From Anthostomella pinea (taxonomy: Eukaryota; Ascomycota; Sordariomycetes; Xylariales; Xylariaceae), in NCBI GenBank assembly GCA_963556695.1, contig CAUWAG010000018.1, forward strand, positions 2,356,001 through 2,420,000: a stretch of 64,000 nucleotides of DNA, read 5' to 3'. Both the position numbers and the translations under genes were made by a program. The notes beneath the pieces are model-generated. The model searched no databases, was not told the origin of the DNA, and saw nothing but the letters and a program-made list of their open reading frames with translations. This document shows positions 47,656 to 58,027 of the stretch, piece by piece (the stretch's first letter is position 1; each line of letters opens with the position of its first letter).

Positions 47656-48843
47656 ATGGCGGATCCCCTGTTAACTTCTCTCTGCACCATCTGCCGAATC
47701 CAAACGCCCAAATACAGATGCCCTCGATGCGGAACGCGGACGTGCTCCCTGACTTGCGTGAAGAAGCACAAGAACTGGTCTTCTTGCAATGGCGACCGCG
47801 ACGCCACCGCATTCATGCCCAGAGAGAAGCTGAAGACCGATGCTGGGATCGACCACGACTACAATTTCCTCACCAAGATCGAACGATGTATCGAGACCGC
47901 CGAGAAGATACTTCGAGACGAACGGGAGATACTGCCTGAAGAGAAGTCCAACCCACCACCACACAAGAGGGCACGTCCTCATAAGGGTCAGAGCAGGGGC
48001 AGGACTACCTTGGACGACAGCGGACGAAAGTGGGAGCGAAGCACAATACAACGGATGCGCAAGCTTGATATAAACGTGGCCTCTGTGCCGTACGGCATGA
48101 CTCGGGCGAAGGAGAATATGACGACCTGGAACAGGCGGACAAAGACTATCAACTGGCAGGTCGAATGGTTGGACATGACTGCCAACTCCTCTGCCGAAGG
48201 CGGAAACAGACCCAGCCCTACGAGATTGCTGTACAAAATACTCGACGAGACACCTCTCCACCTTGGATTTGCGGAAGCCCAAGAATATCGTCGCCAACAG
48301 CAACTCAGCGACAAGGAGCGTGCGCAGGAGAAGGCTCTCCAAAGACGGGAAGAACTAGCCAAGAGTGGGCAGCATACGAAATCAACGGCATGGCATGCTC
48401 AGCCGGCCCCAATGCAGAGTGAAACCGATTCGACATGGAGCTATTCTGAAGACCATGACAATCGCAGAATAGCAAAGGATCTATGTCGGTTTTTCTTCCT
48501 GAAACCGAGGACGCCCTCGAAAGATCCTCGCAGGCTTGTCCCGCTCAGGCCGCGAGAAGGTTTGGCCACCCTCCTCCCGGGGCTCGATGTTGTCGAATTC
48601 CCAACCATTTGTGTCTTACCAGCTGGAGTCACCACTGTGCCCGACGGATATGTTATAGAGAAGAGACCTGAGGTGAGGAATCACAAGAAGAGAAAGGGGT
48701 CTGCGTTGGTTGAATATGGTTCCAGCTCGGAACCGTCTGATGGAGAGCAAGACGAAGGCGAACCGTCTTCGGATGATGATACTAGTAGCTCAGGGTCGGA
48801 CTCGGACATGTCTGAATGGCCAACAACGCAAGTACAGGCGTGA
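47656..48843 (+). CDS. HIT-type zinc-finger protein, BCD1-like box C/D snoRNP assembly factor
   Basis: Single exon of 395 residues from the ATG at 47656 (GCGCCATGG). The same frame is open upstream to an ATG at 47539, but the added residues do not resemble the family. The N-terminus is a HIT zinc finger (CTICRIQTPKYRCPRCGTRT followed by CSLTCVKKH and a last Cys in SSC; about residues 10-45). The central part, with RMRKLDINVASVPYGMTRAKEN and INWQVEWL, and the C-terminal DLCRFFFLKPRTPS with LLPGLDVVEFPTICVLP match Bcd1/ZNHIT6, needed for early box C/D snoRNP assembly in the nucleus. The tail is acidic and Ser-rich. Confidence 0.88.
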   Translation: MADPLLTSLCTICRIQTPKYRCPRCGTRTCSLTCVKKHKNWSSCNGDRDATAFMPREKLKTDAGIDHDYNFLTKIERCIETAEKILRDEREILPEEKSNPPPHKRARPHKGQSRGRTTLDDSGRKWERSTIQRMRKLDINVASVPYGMTRAKENMTTWNRRTKTINWQVEWLDMTANSSAEGGNRPSPTRLLYKILDETPLHLGFAEAQEYRRQQQLSDKERAQEKALQRREELAKSGQHTKSTAWHAQPAPMQSETDSTWSYSEDHDNRRIAKDLCRFFFLKPRTPSKDPRRLVPLRPREGLATLLPGLDVVEFPTICVLPAGVTTVPDGYVIEKRPEVRNHKKRKGSALVEYGSSSEPSDGEQDEGEPSSDDDTSSSGSDSDMSEWPTTQVQA

Positions 48844-49484
48844 ATAATGAGAATAATCAACAATGGAGGCCATTGAAGGCCTCCTGATACCTATGATCAT
48901 GATAACAATTGGAAATTCGCCAAGACGGGGGTGAATAAGTCGATGCCTTGGAGCACAGTGGAGCCAGCCATGAATAGTACTGTAATGAATGGGTAGAACA
49001 ACGCCAACATATATCTGTTCGGAAAGCCATTGTGTGGACAAGCCTATGATCAGGTGAGTCTGAGTGTAGATATCCTGAGCAGTGAAGCCAGCAGTGATCC
49101 CTCGGTGGAACTCCTGAAGCTCAGAACATTTCAAGCAAGCACTGTGCCGACAGGTGACTCCCCGCCAGCAGTCAGGTCAATCTGCCAGGCGTTGTGGCAG
49201 TGTGGCAGCTGGCTCCGCCTTTCCCCACATCTCGAGCTGCAACAGCACAGAGCTCGTGCCCCACACCGTGGAATCAGTGGATGGCTGGTCAATCAGATTT
49301 TGCCATTTCGCATTTTCAGCCTCCTCTTCTCCTCCATCATTTCCCTCCCACAAATCAACAAACCCAATTCCTCTACGCCCCTTCTCTCTACCTAGTTCTC
49401 CGCTTTGGAGTTTCCCTTACTTTCTTCTGCCTTGCCTTTCATCCTTCGTTCTTCAACGGCGCTTTCGCGCAGGGCTCACGAATC
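48844..49484. other. intergenic with CT-rich promoter
   Basis: The distal part shows nothing. 49320-49470 is strongly CT-rich (CCTCTTCTCCTCC, CCTTACTTTCTTCTG), a typical promoter/leader for a highly expressed fungal gene. Confidence 0.5.
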
Positions 49485-51518
49485 ATGTCTGAATTCATCG
49501 GGTACGTCGTCTGCGCGTCGCCAACTTCTGTCAACTTGCGAAATCCCCGAGTCCGCTAACGTCTCTGGCTGCAGCTCGCGCATATCGCTCATTTCCAAGA
49601 GCGATATTCGGTAGGTGCCTCGCAGCGTCGTGCCCAGCCGAGCACACGCATTGACCTCGCTAGGTACATCGGTGTGCTTCACGAAATAAATTCCGAGGAG
49701 TCGACAGTCTCCCTCGAGAATGTCACAACCTTTGGAACCGAAGGCCGAAGAGGAGGAAACCCGGATGAGGAAATCGCACCCTCCGACCAGGTTTATGAGT
49801 ACATCGTCTTTCGGGGCAGCGATGTGAAGGATCTGCGAATTGAGCAAGCTCCTGCTCCCCCCAAGGAGAACCAGCCACCCAAGGTCCCTGACGACCCTGC
49901 AATCCTGGGAGTAAGTTACCCTGTCTTCAATCCTACGCTGAAAAAGTCGTCCATTTCACATGATGAAACATCTCGGATGTAAACCTACATTGACTGAATT
50001 GCGCAAACAAACCCCGTGTTGATTTTTCCGTTGCCTTCCTTCTGATCTAATATGGATTTGAACACACTACAAGCTCCTGCTGCTCTACTGTGTGCATTTT
50101 ACTAAAACCATATCACTCTCCAGGCTCGGACTCGTCCCACCGGCAACGCTCCTCCCGGCGCAGGCAACCACGGCCCAGGGCCAGCTGGCTTCGGTCCGAA
50201 CCCGTACCAACCAAACTTCTACCCGCCTCCTCCTGGTCAATGGGGTCGTGGTGGACCTGGTCCCGGACCTGGACCGGGGCCCGCCCAAGGCTTCAATGGC
50301 ATGCATTATCCTCCGCCTCCTGGTTGGTTTCCTCCCGGTCAGGGCTTCCCACCTGGTGGGCCCGGTCCGTGGACTAACTTTGGATATCCGCCTGGACCTC
50401 AGGGTCCCCAAGGACACCAAGGACACCAGGGCCCTCCTGGTATGCCTGGTCAAGGAATGAGAGGGGCACCACAACAAGACAACAAACCGGCTCCGATTGG
50501 CGCTGGGGGTGACAAACAAAAACCGGTTGGTATTCCCGCGGTTGAGTTGCCTACGTCGGAGGTTAAGCCATTTCGACAGACTCCTATTCAGCCAGCGCCA
50601 CTGGGTCCAGCACCCACGCCGCCAGTTGAGTCGAAGCCGACTCCTGCAGAAGTGAAAGCGACAGCAGAATCACTCTCCACGATCAGCCCTGTCACCAACG
50701 CCAGCGAAGTGAGACCTGTTCCCACCGGTCCCAAGAACAATCGCGTCACACCCGCTATACCCATGCAAGCTCCGGTCCCGACGCCGTTCTTCTCGAAACC
50801 CGGTCCTCAGGTGACAGCTGCAACTGCCTCCGTCAAGCCTGCGGGCGACCAGGGCAATGCGCCCCCGAGCGCCGCTGCGCTCAGAGATGCTACCCAAGCC
50901 GCAAAGGCAGCCGTTGCTGTTGCAATGGCGAAGCTAGAAAATCCCAATGCCGCGGCCGGATCGTCTGGAACGACGGCCCCGAATAACAACGCAATGGACA
51001 ATTTGACCAGAAAAGTCAACGAGATGAGAGTTAACTCGACGACACGAGGATCAACCCGTGGACGTGGTCGAGGTGGTCGAGGCGGCGCGCAAGGGAAAGT
51101 TGAGGTGCCTGCTGCCGATTTCGATTTCCAGATGGCCAATGCCAAATTCAACAAGCAAGACTTGTTGAAGGAGGCGGTTACTGACTCACCTGCATCGGAA
51201 TCCGCCAATGGAATCTCCGAGGTTGAGGAGCCGGAGGAAGTTGCCCTGCCCGTGGCCTACAACAAGACGACCTCTTTTTTCGACAACATCTCAAGCGAGG
51301 CTAAAGATCGTGCGGACAACAGCGGTCACAAGCCCGGTGGACGCGAATGGCGAGGCGAGGAACAGCGCAAGAACATGGAGACATTCGGCCAAGGAAGCGT
51401 TGATGGCGGCTACCGTGGTGGATACCGCGGAAGAGGTCGCGGCCGTGGTAACAATACACGAGGTCGCGGCTTCCGAGGAGCTCGAGGTACCGGTTTCCGT
51501 CAACCTACTCCTCAGTAA
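49485..51518 (+). CDS. Scd6/Lsm14 family mRNA-decay and translation regulator
   Basis: Exons 49485-49501 (17 nt), 49575-49610 (36 nt), 49664-49910 and 50124-51518 join in frame to 564 residues. The N-terminal LSm14 domain (about 1-85) includes FIGSRISLISKSDIRYIGVL and VYEYIVFRGSDVKDLRI. A long Pro/Gly-rich linker follows. The FDF region is DFDFQMANAKFNKQDLLKEA, then the FFD motif YNKTTSFFDNISSEAKDRA and the TFG motif RKNMETFGQGS, with RGG repeats at the C-terminus (GYRGRGRGRGNNTRGRG). Scd6/Lsm14/RAP55 proteins bind eIF4G and Dhh1, repress translation and promote decapping in P-bodies. The first two tiny exons, each followed by a canonical donor, are typical of fungal orthologues. Expression is likely high, given the CT-rich leader. 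Confidence 0.93.
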
Positions 51519-52450
51519 CCGAGGACACCAGTGTACTCCTTGGTCGCCGGAACCTGCGCAATGCCTCTAGGAGAGCGTGCTGCGCATGGAGCCTCGATGA
51601 TTTCGTCACTGGTCGCTTTTGCACATTTCATACGACTGCTGGAATTCGCCGTTCCAGTCACCGATACACGAATCACGTTCGTCACACCACATCATCTGTA
51701 CAGTGTATTTATACGAGAGCCGCAAGACCCTGGCGGGTTTGCTCTTTTCAAGCTCGGGAGTCGGTAAATGAGCGGATGATTCTGCATTGCCTCGGGGTCT
51801 GATTTAAGCGGCTTTGGTTGAGGCTCAACATTGGCGTAGTGGATTTCATTCGCCAAGGAGTTCGTGTCTTCCGGCATTAGTCTGACGAGAACGGACGAAA
51901 CCGGCGGAATGCAGAAATGGAGGCAGGTTTTCGCCTCGAGGAAAGGATAGTTACGAAGCAGATACGTTGATACCAGCTCCATCTGCACTGCTTGCTAGCA
52001 AAAGCGATAAGGCTCACTCACCACGCTTTACAAGATAGGCTTGATCTCAATAGCTTCGATCACTGACTGGTCAAATGAACGGGTTACACGTTCTATGGCC
52101 ATGTCAGGTAATACAGAAATGTCAAGTCTACTCGAGTCTTTTGATACGTGATCAATCTTTCCTCGGCGTCCGGGTAAAATCCACGTATCCGACGCTTAGT
52201 CACCTCATTGACAGCTTCCTGTCAGCCTGTACAATGTCGGAGACCTTTAGCATCTCCGGTGTCGCCTGCGCTACATCTGGGACATGGCTGCCATTGCAGA
52301 CATACGCACCACACCCGACCCCACAAATGTCATGCGATGACTCCTACCGCTGACGGCATAAGATGACTCCCGCCAGTCTCTACAGTAGCAGTATAAAGAT
52401 AACACTACCCACACAACCCAACTCGATCAGAAACCCATCATTCAGCCAAC
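51519..52450. other. intergenic
   Basis: 3' region of the Scd6 gene and promoter of the GNAT locus. No gene seen. Confidence 0.45.
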
Positions 52451-53221
52451 ATGGCAGACCCAACGAACACCACTCTCCCTCCTCCCAAATTCGCCGTAAT
52501 CGAAACCCCAAGACTCCGCCTCCGAACCCTCCAGGTCTCGGACGCCGATGCCCTGCTGCCCACCCTCTCTTGCGAAGAGACCATCGCTGGGCGTCTAACA
52601 AACCCCTCCAGAGCCTCGAGCAAGCAGAGCGCTGGCTTAGAGCCAGAGCACTCGGTCCAGACGTCCACAAGTTCGCCATTGAGCTCCGCCCAGACCACTC
52701 CCAGCCCGATGGGAACAACGCGAACCCAACCTTGATCGGTGTCATGGGCAGCCACGTCCCACCGAGAATAGGCTACCTCATCCACGCAGGTAACCACCCT
52801 CACCTCACCACAGTCGCCACGCACACACGAGCGCAATGAAAGATAACCAGGTAGGTCAAACTCACCAGATCACTTCGGCAAAGGCTACGCCACCGAGGCC
52901 CTTCGCGCCCTGGTCTCGCACCTCTTCACGCACATCCCTTCCTCCAGCAGCGGCGACGGTAACGGGGGGACAACCGGGCTAGACTACCTCGAAGCCCTCA
53001 CCGTCACCGCGAACGCAGCTTCTCAGAACGTCCTCAGGAAATGCGGGTTTACTTACTGCGAGACGCTCGAAGGGGAGTTCGAGAGCTGGAGTATGGGGCT
53101 CTGTGACTCTGCGGTGTACAGGATCGCGCGGCCGGGTATGACGCTCGAGCAGCTGGGCCTCTTGTCTGGGACGGAGGCGACGGTGGAGGAGAATATGGGC
53201 GGGCCGCTGCCGATACAGTAG
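52451..53221 (+). pseudogene. GNAT-family N-acetyltransferase with a single frameshift
   Basis: The reading opens at 52451 with the RimJ/RimL-type N-terminus FAVIETPRLRLRTLQVSDAD and runs to SCEETI. At 52584/52585 the protein-like frame changes: one missing base (ACC AT|CGC TGG) breaks it, and the rest continues in another frame as RWASNKPLQSLEQAERWL. Exons then join across an intron at 52790-52868 (79 nt) to the acetyl-CoA-binding segment HFGKGYATEALRAL and NVLRKCGF. No GT-AG pair can bridge the shift. Both halves are otherwise intact to the stop at 53221, so this is a very young pseudogene or a sequence error. Substrate unknown. Confidence 0.75.
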
Positions 53222-53314
53222 CATCGTTGGCGACTGCTCCGCGCTCGTGGTACAAGAGGTTCCTGACGGATCGGGCTCACATTACTACTTACTAACCTGC
53301 TATACGTCTTACAT

Positions 53315-53863
53315 TTACCAAGGGTAAGCTCTCACACGCCCCCTAGTGACGTGCTCCTCAAGCTTCCGGTCTAGATACTCGAGCAACACATCTCCACACC
53401 TCTCTTTCCCCTTGTACTTCGAGACATCGTCTCCCTAGCTTCTTACAACGCTAGCAAGCCAATCCGGCACGTAATCCTCAACAGTAATATCCGTAACCGG
53501 GTGGAAATACGTCCGGATCGTAAACACCACGCCCCTTGATCTAGGCAAATGCCTCAGCTTCTGCCTCCCAGACCGGAAGTAGTACCTAGTGCTCAATAGC
53601 TTTGTCCTTCTCGGCGGTAAAACCACCCCATCCCTTCAGAATCCGCTGATTCAATCGACGTTACTCCAAGCCAGCTCAGCTCATCATCCACCTGCATCAA
53701 GTAGTTGTTCCTAAAGACGGGCGCATCAGGTTTCTCACCGCGGAAGAAATCCATCGTGCCTCATTTCTGCTTGAACTCGGGCACGTCGCCGGTGGTGTGC
53801 ATCTCGGAGAGCGGCGTAGGGTGGAGCTTTGGGGCGTTTGAAATCCCAGGGGGTGATGGTCAT
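53315..53863 (-). pseudogene. DUF3445 (haem-dependent oxidative N-demethylase-like) remnant
   Basis: Read on the minus strand from 53863, successive frames give PWDFKRPKAPPY, then EMHTTGDVPEFKQK, stop, TMDFFRGEKPDAPVFRNNYL and LGVTSIESADSEGMGW, then TAEKDKAIEH, then YYFRSGRQKLRHLPRSRGVV with FTIRTYFHP, ending VVRS, stop, GDDVSKYKGKERCGDVLLEY to 53315. The R-x-R-Q-x-L-x-x-LP...FTIRTY core is characteristic of DUF3445. There are at least three frame changes (one in a TTTT run at TGGTTTT) and two in-frame stops, both where a tryptophan codon (TGG to TGA or TAG) would fit. The gene is clearly dead. The small membrane ORF at 53947-54249 may be its N-terminal part. Confidence 0.65.
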
Positions 53864-53946
53864 GCTGGGATTGTGTCAATCGTGTAGTTATTACTTTCGT
53901 TGGGGCATTGCATTGCTGGGGTGTGCGCACACTCCCCGGCGGCCTC

Positions 53947-54249
53947 TCAGTGAGTAGCCTCCTTCATCCGCTTCTCAGCAAATTGATTGACATCCGTAGG
54001 CGGCTTCTCCGGGTCCGGCGAACGCAGTCGTCGGCTCTTCCACCATGTCTTTGTCTTCGGCTGCCTCTGCCTCCGCCTCTGCTTGCCTCCGACATACCGG
54101 ACGAGCAGCACGCAGGTCGCGATGAAGAGCGCGGTCCATGGAGTCTTCAGGCTCATTGCCTTTTGCAACACGGGGTGTTGTTCTGCAAAAACCCGCTGGA
54201 GGCGCTGCGTGTTGCAGTTGTCCCGTATCCAGAGCTTTGCGGACTCCAT
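53947..54249 (-). CDS. small membrane-anchored ORF, perhaps 5' part of the DUF3445 pseudogene
   Basis: 100 codons from the ATG at 54249: a hydrophilic start (MESAKLWIRDNCNTQRLQRV), one transmembrane segment near residues 35-52 (PWTALFIATCVLLVRYVG) and a strongly basic tail. A GTGTGC...GATTGAC...CCCAG intron-like stretch separates it from the DUF3445 remnant downstream on the same strand. An N-terminal anchor followed by the domain would make sense, with the TGA at 53947 as one more disabling change. Alone it could be an independent hypothetical gene. Confidence 0.4.
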   Translation of the reverse strand: MESAKLWIRDNCNTQRLQRVFAEQHPVLQKAMSLKTPWTALFIATCVLLVRYVGGKQRRRQRQPKTKTWWKSRRLRSPDPEKPPTDVNQFAEKRMKEATH

Positions 54250-55495
54250 TGTGACTTTGTGACGCTGTGTGTGCACGCACGACGCCTGGGGATTGTTGTT
54301 ACGGTGGTAGGGAGGAGGAGTTTGTATGACGTCGGCACATCCAGTAAGGTAGCTTCCAAGAGCATGCAGGGGGCTGGCCATCCTTCGGCTTGCCCCCTCC
54401 AAAGCAGCTCTGACTCTCTGTAGGGTTGCCTCTGACGTCCAGGAGAGCGCAGCTGGGGAAGCTGGGGAAATCTTGAACTGCTTTCGGCGATTCCAACGGG
54501 GGAACGCATGTGACATGTATCCTTCCTGATGTATTCCGTCCATACGATTGAACGCAGCTGTATGCTTGCTTGCATGATGAATTGCAATAGCCTAATAATG
54601 GCAGTCGCTGTCCTGCGCGCCGTCGCTCAATGCAAGGACTCAACCAACCCCAGCAACGCCATCGCCCATCCTCGACGTGGTCATAGATCTATTAACAACC
54701 AAGGATACCTTTGGGTGTTTTTCAAAGCGAAATTCTCGCAAGACCAGGATATATTTACGGATAATGCAGTAATTCACCAGCAGGCCTGCAGGACGAATAG
54801 ATAGATGTATAGTCGACATACTCTGTCTAAGAGGTAGCCCGCGCTCGCGAGTTGGATCGATGAGCAGGCGAAAGCAGGAGTGTCTGATATTGGAGGAATG
54901 ACGGATCTTTCTGGATATGTGAATGATCATTGAGATGGCATGTGCATGCCTCCCTGTATAGGCAGTTGATGATACACTTTGTACATATTCTGCCCTGGTG
55001 CGTTGGTAAGAATCCCTTCTCACAGTCGAGTTCCTTGACTGGTGAGAACCGGCCAAGCGGCTTTGTTCAAGAGGTCCGAATACGCGGTACTGAGCCAGGA
55101 GCTGATAATCATCGTGGTGGGGACAGTTGTGGTGGTGTTAACGGACGTGTAGAGTGGTTGTTGTTGAGTTGGAAAAGTGATCATGACTAAAGGACAACTA
55201 GTTACCATGTCCATGTCGGGCTTGGGTCTAACGAACAAGTACTCCATGTTTCTTGGAGGCGTAGCTAGGGTGTAAGACCATAGGCACGCACACATGGGGC
55301 AGATCTTCAACGCGGCGTGATTGCTCTGGGCGGAGGCTGTATGTGCAAGCCCTTGTAGCTCCGAACGTCACTTGGGCCAGACAAAATCTCAGCCGTGGGC
55401 TTTCATATGTTCCGGGTTTAGACTCTAGGTTGACCATCTTGTATTCTATTTACATTCCTCATCTTAACAGAGCATGGATCGGAACGTGAACATGT
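54250..55495. other. intergenic
   Basis: A 138-codon minus-strand frame (55056-54640) and others lack coding character. No gene supported. Confidence 0.4.
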
Positions 55496-57034
55496 TCAAA
55501 AATCCAGCGTCCGCCTCACCAGCGGCATCTTCTCCCTCACCCTCTCCCACTCGTCCAGATCAACCTCCACAACCCCCAGCTGTCCCACAGCGCCCTCCTC
55601 AGCCTCCTCGCCGTCCTCCCGCACGCCCTTCAACTCCAGCACGACCTTACCCCACGGATCAACCACCAAGCTGCGCCCATAACTGACGCGCTTCCCGCCA
55701 TTATGCCGGCCGACCTGCGCCGCGGCGATGATATAGCTCTGCGTCTCGACGGCGCGGGCGCGCAACAGCACCTCCCAGTGCGCCCTCCCGGTCGGGACCG
55801 TGACGTCAAGCAAATCAGAGTCAGCAATTACTTCTTTGGGATATTTTGTGGAGTGAAATTGAGTCGTAATGCGTGTCTCGGGAGCATGACACAGAGTAGA
55901 AGAGGAAATTCGCGCCCTGGGCATGGCCATATGGGGAAATAAGAGACCCGAAAATGTACATACAGGCCGAGGGGTACAGCAGGACCTGGGCAGGGTCGCG
56001 GAAGAAGGGCGACGAGGGCGGCGGCTGGGCCAGCGCGAGCGCGGGCTCGGCGAACCGCACGTCGAAGCAGATGAGCGACCCCAGACGCCCGACGGGCGAG
56101 GCGACGGGCGGCGTCAGCGCGGCGCCGGCCTGCGTGGAGGCGGATTCGTGGAGACCGCCGGCGGGGTAGTCGAACAGGTGCAGCTTGTTGTAGGTGGCGG
56201 ACTCGAGGATGCTGCCTGTGGGGGTGATGTAGATGGTGCGGTTGTAGAGCTTGGTTGTTGTCGTTGCGTTTGCGTCGTCGCTGGGGGCTGCGTCCTCGGG
56301 TTGCGGGATGGATGTCACTGCCGGGTTGTCGGTGCTGGCGGGCTTTACTGTCACTGGCACGTGGATCCCGACGTGCACGGCGATGGAGTGCTTCGCGGCT
56401 GCGGATTGCAGACCTGTCACGAAGGGTGAGCTGGCTACGGGCTTTGCCAGGGACATCGATTCCTGGCTTGATGTCGCGATGTAGTCTGATGCTTCGGGCA
56501 GGAACAAGATCTGGGACGCGTTAATATGTGATATTCCTTATGGGTGTTTCATGAGTGAACAGCCATGGGTAGCGGGATGAAGATGACATCAATGAGTGAC
56601 ACGGAGAGGCCGCGGAATGACGTGAAACGAGTCATCCAACCTCGTCCTGAAGATGTGCGCAACAAGCCAACGCATGTCGTATTGAAAACCGCTCCCTGGC
56701 CTAAGCGTTGAAGTGACGTCCCAGCCGACTGGGACATGAGCTTCGGAGTGCCTTGCCCGATTGCAGTGGCACTCGCCGTCCATCGACTATCCGGTGGCCT
56801 CATATAGGGGATGGTGGATATCATCGGCTGGAAGAGAAGCAGGACACCCCTTACTTTCGCACCGGCACTCGCGGCCTTGCCGACGAGCTTCACGCACTGC
56901 TCGAGGTTATGCGCCATCGAGTTCGAGGAGCATATCTGCCCCACAGCCTGCAGTGCGTCGCACGGTTAGCACGAAGGGTCTGAGATATGCTGGGAGAGGA
57001 GTTGTGTCGTTGGAGTGGTTACCGCTTTCGCCAT
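55496..57034 (-). CDS. nitrilase-superfamily amidohydrolase (Nit2-like)
   Basis: Exons 57034-57023 (12 nt), 56947-56855, 56510-55964 and 55803-55496 give 319 residues. The catalytic triad is present: Glu41 in FLPEASDYI, Lys144 in YNKLHLFDYP and Cys183 in SLICFDVRFAE. The N-terminus VGQICSSNSMAHNLEQC and the C-terminal HWEVLLRARAVETQSYIIAA with DPWGKVVLEL fit the Nit1/Nit2 omega-amidase branch, which hydrolyses small amides such as alpha-ketoglutaramate or deaminated glutathione. A Thr/Asp/Ala-rich insert (about 95-120) is unusual. The last intron (55963-55804, 160 nt) has a good GTATGT donor and a GCTGAC branch, but the junction that restores the family sequence (YPSA-FTVPTGRAHW) ends in CG instead of AG. 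Using an upstream AG would insert extra residues. The gene may be mis-spliced or mutated. Confidence 0.82.
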
Positions 57035-57548
57035 TGAGACGTCTGGATGCCGTGGGTCTGGATGGGTAATACGGTTTGGCCGGCAGAGTCAAAGAAAGAC
57101 CTCCAGGGGTCGAGATTCCAGGAGTACTCGGAGGAAACAAAATATGACAAGACTTGGACAGGGACCGCGATGCCGTCTAACATACAATCGGCCTCTATGA
57201 TTGTATTGCCTATCAAGTCCGTTGGTATCAAGCAAGTAGAGGCCGATCGGGGTAGAGATATCCAATCAAGCTCCCGCGACCCCGGTTTTCGGCCGGTGTC
57301 TACCGTGTCTTGGGACGAAGATGTATTCCACAGACACGCCCATTGTCGAAAGTTTACGGTGTAGAACTCGAATGAGTAGAAGAAAATTAATAATGAGCGC
57401 ATGCTTCATTTTCATGCAATTTGTCAAGGCCTAACCAATGTGACTCTCACCAATATCTCGGCATTACGTTGGAAGAGGCACAGGCGCCCAAACGGGAATA
57501 GCACTGGTATACATACATAAAGGCTAATACGGCGCCAAATTTCTCATC
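57035..57548. other. intergenic, promoter of nitrilase gene and upstream of tRNA-His
   Basis: Short ORFs only; no gene supported. Confidence 0.45.
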
Positions 57549-57691
57549 GGTGGAATCGTATAATGGTCAGTACAACAGTAAGACTACCTTGAACAAATCC
57601 CATCACACAATTTCGTACTAACCCACTATCAGCGTTGTGGCTTCAAGCGATTGATTCCGTGTAAATCTGGGTTCGATTCCCAGTTCCGCCA
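57549..57691 (+). tRNA. tRNA-His(GUG) with two interruptions
   Basis: Acceptor GGTGGAA/TTCCGCC (one G-U), D arm GTA...TAC, T arm CTGGG-TTCGATT-CCCAG, discriminator A (57691). The anticodon stem ACACG/CGTGT is complete only if 57578-57632 is removed (55 nt, between positions 29 and 30). The anticodon loop is TTGTGG + C once 57641-57656 is removed, a 16-nt intron at the standard 37/38 site. The mature length is then 72. The 55-nt piece begins GTAAG, contains TACTAAC and ends CAG, the signals of a fungal spliceosomal intron. The B box GGTTCGATTCC and a T5 terminator follow normally. Whether it matures, and by what machinery, is unknown; a disrupted pseudogene is possible. Confidence 0.75.
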
Positions 57692-57693
57692 TC

Positions 57694-57698
57694 TTTTT
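57694..57698 (+). terminator. Pol III terminator of tRNA-His
   Basis: Run of five T residues directly after the tRNA 3' end. Confidence 0.7.
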
Positions 57699-58027
57699 GA
57701 CGTCTTTGCAGATTCCTATGTGCCGACATCTTTCCTTCTTTGCTGTTCACAGCTGCTCATTCCGTCATCTCTTCTGCCTGTGCTATGCTGTTCTTGTACG
57801 TATTATTCCCACGACATTACCTCTATACATATACCATACTGCTCTCAGACGTTTTGCTTGCGAGTCCGGCACCCTTCCCAACAGCACTCCCATCTGGGAA
57901 TGGTCTCCAGCAGCCTTTTGGTCGCGCAAACTACTAGTCTTGAGATCTTGACGGTGTACACAACCATCCACCAGGGCGTGTCTCGCTGGATAAAAACGTT
58001 ACCACCACACGGGTGTGATAAACACAT
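57699..58027. other. spacer between the two tRNA genes
   Basis: About 330 bp with no feature seen other than short chance ORFs. Confidence 0.45.
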
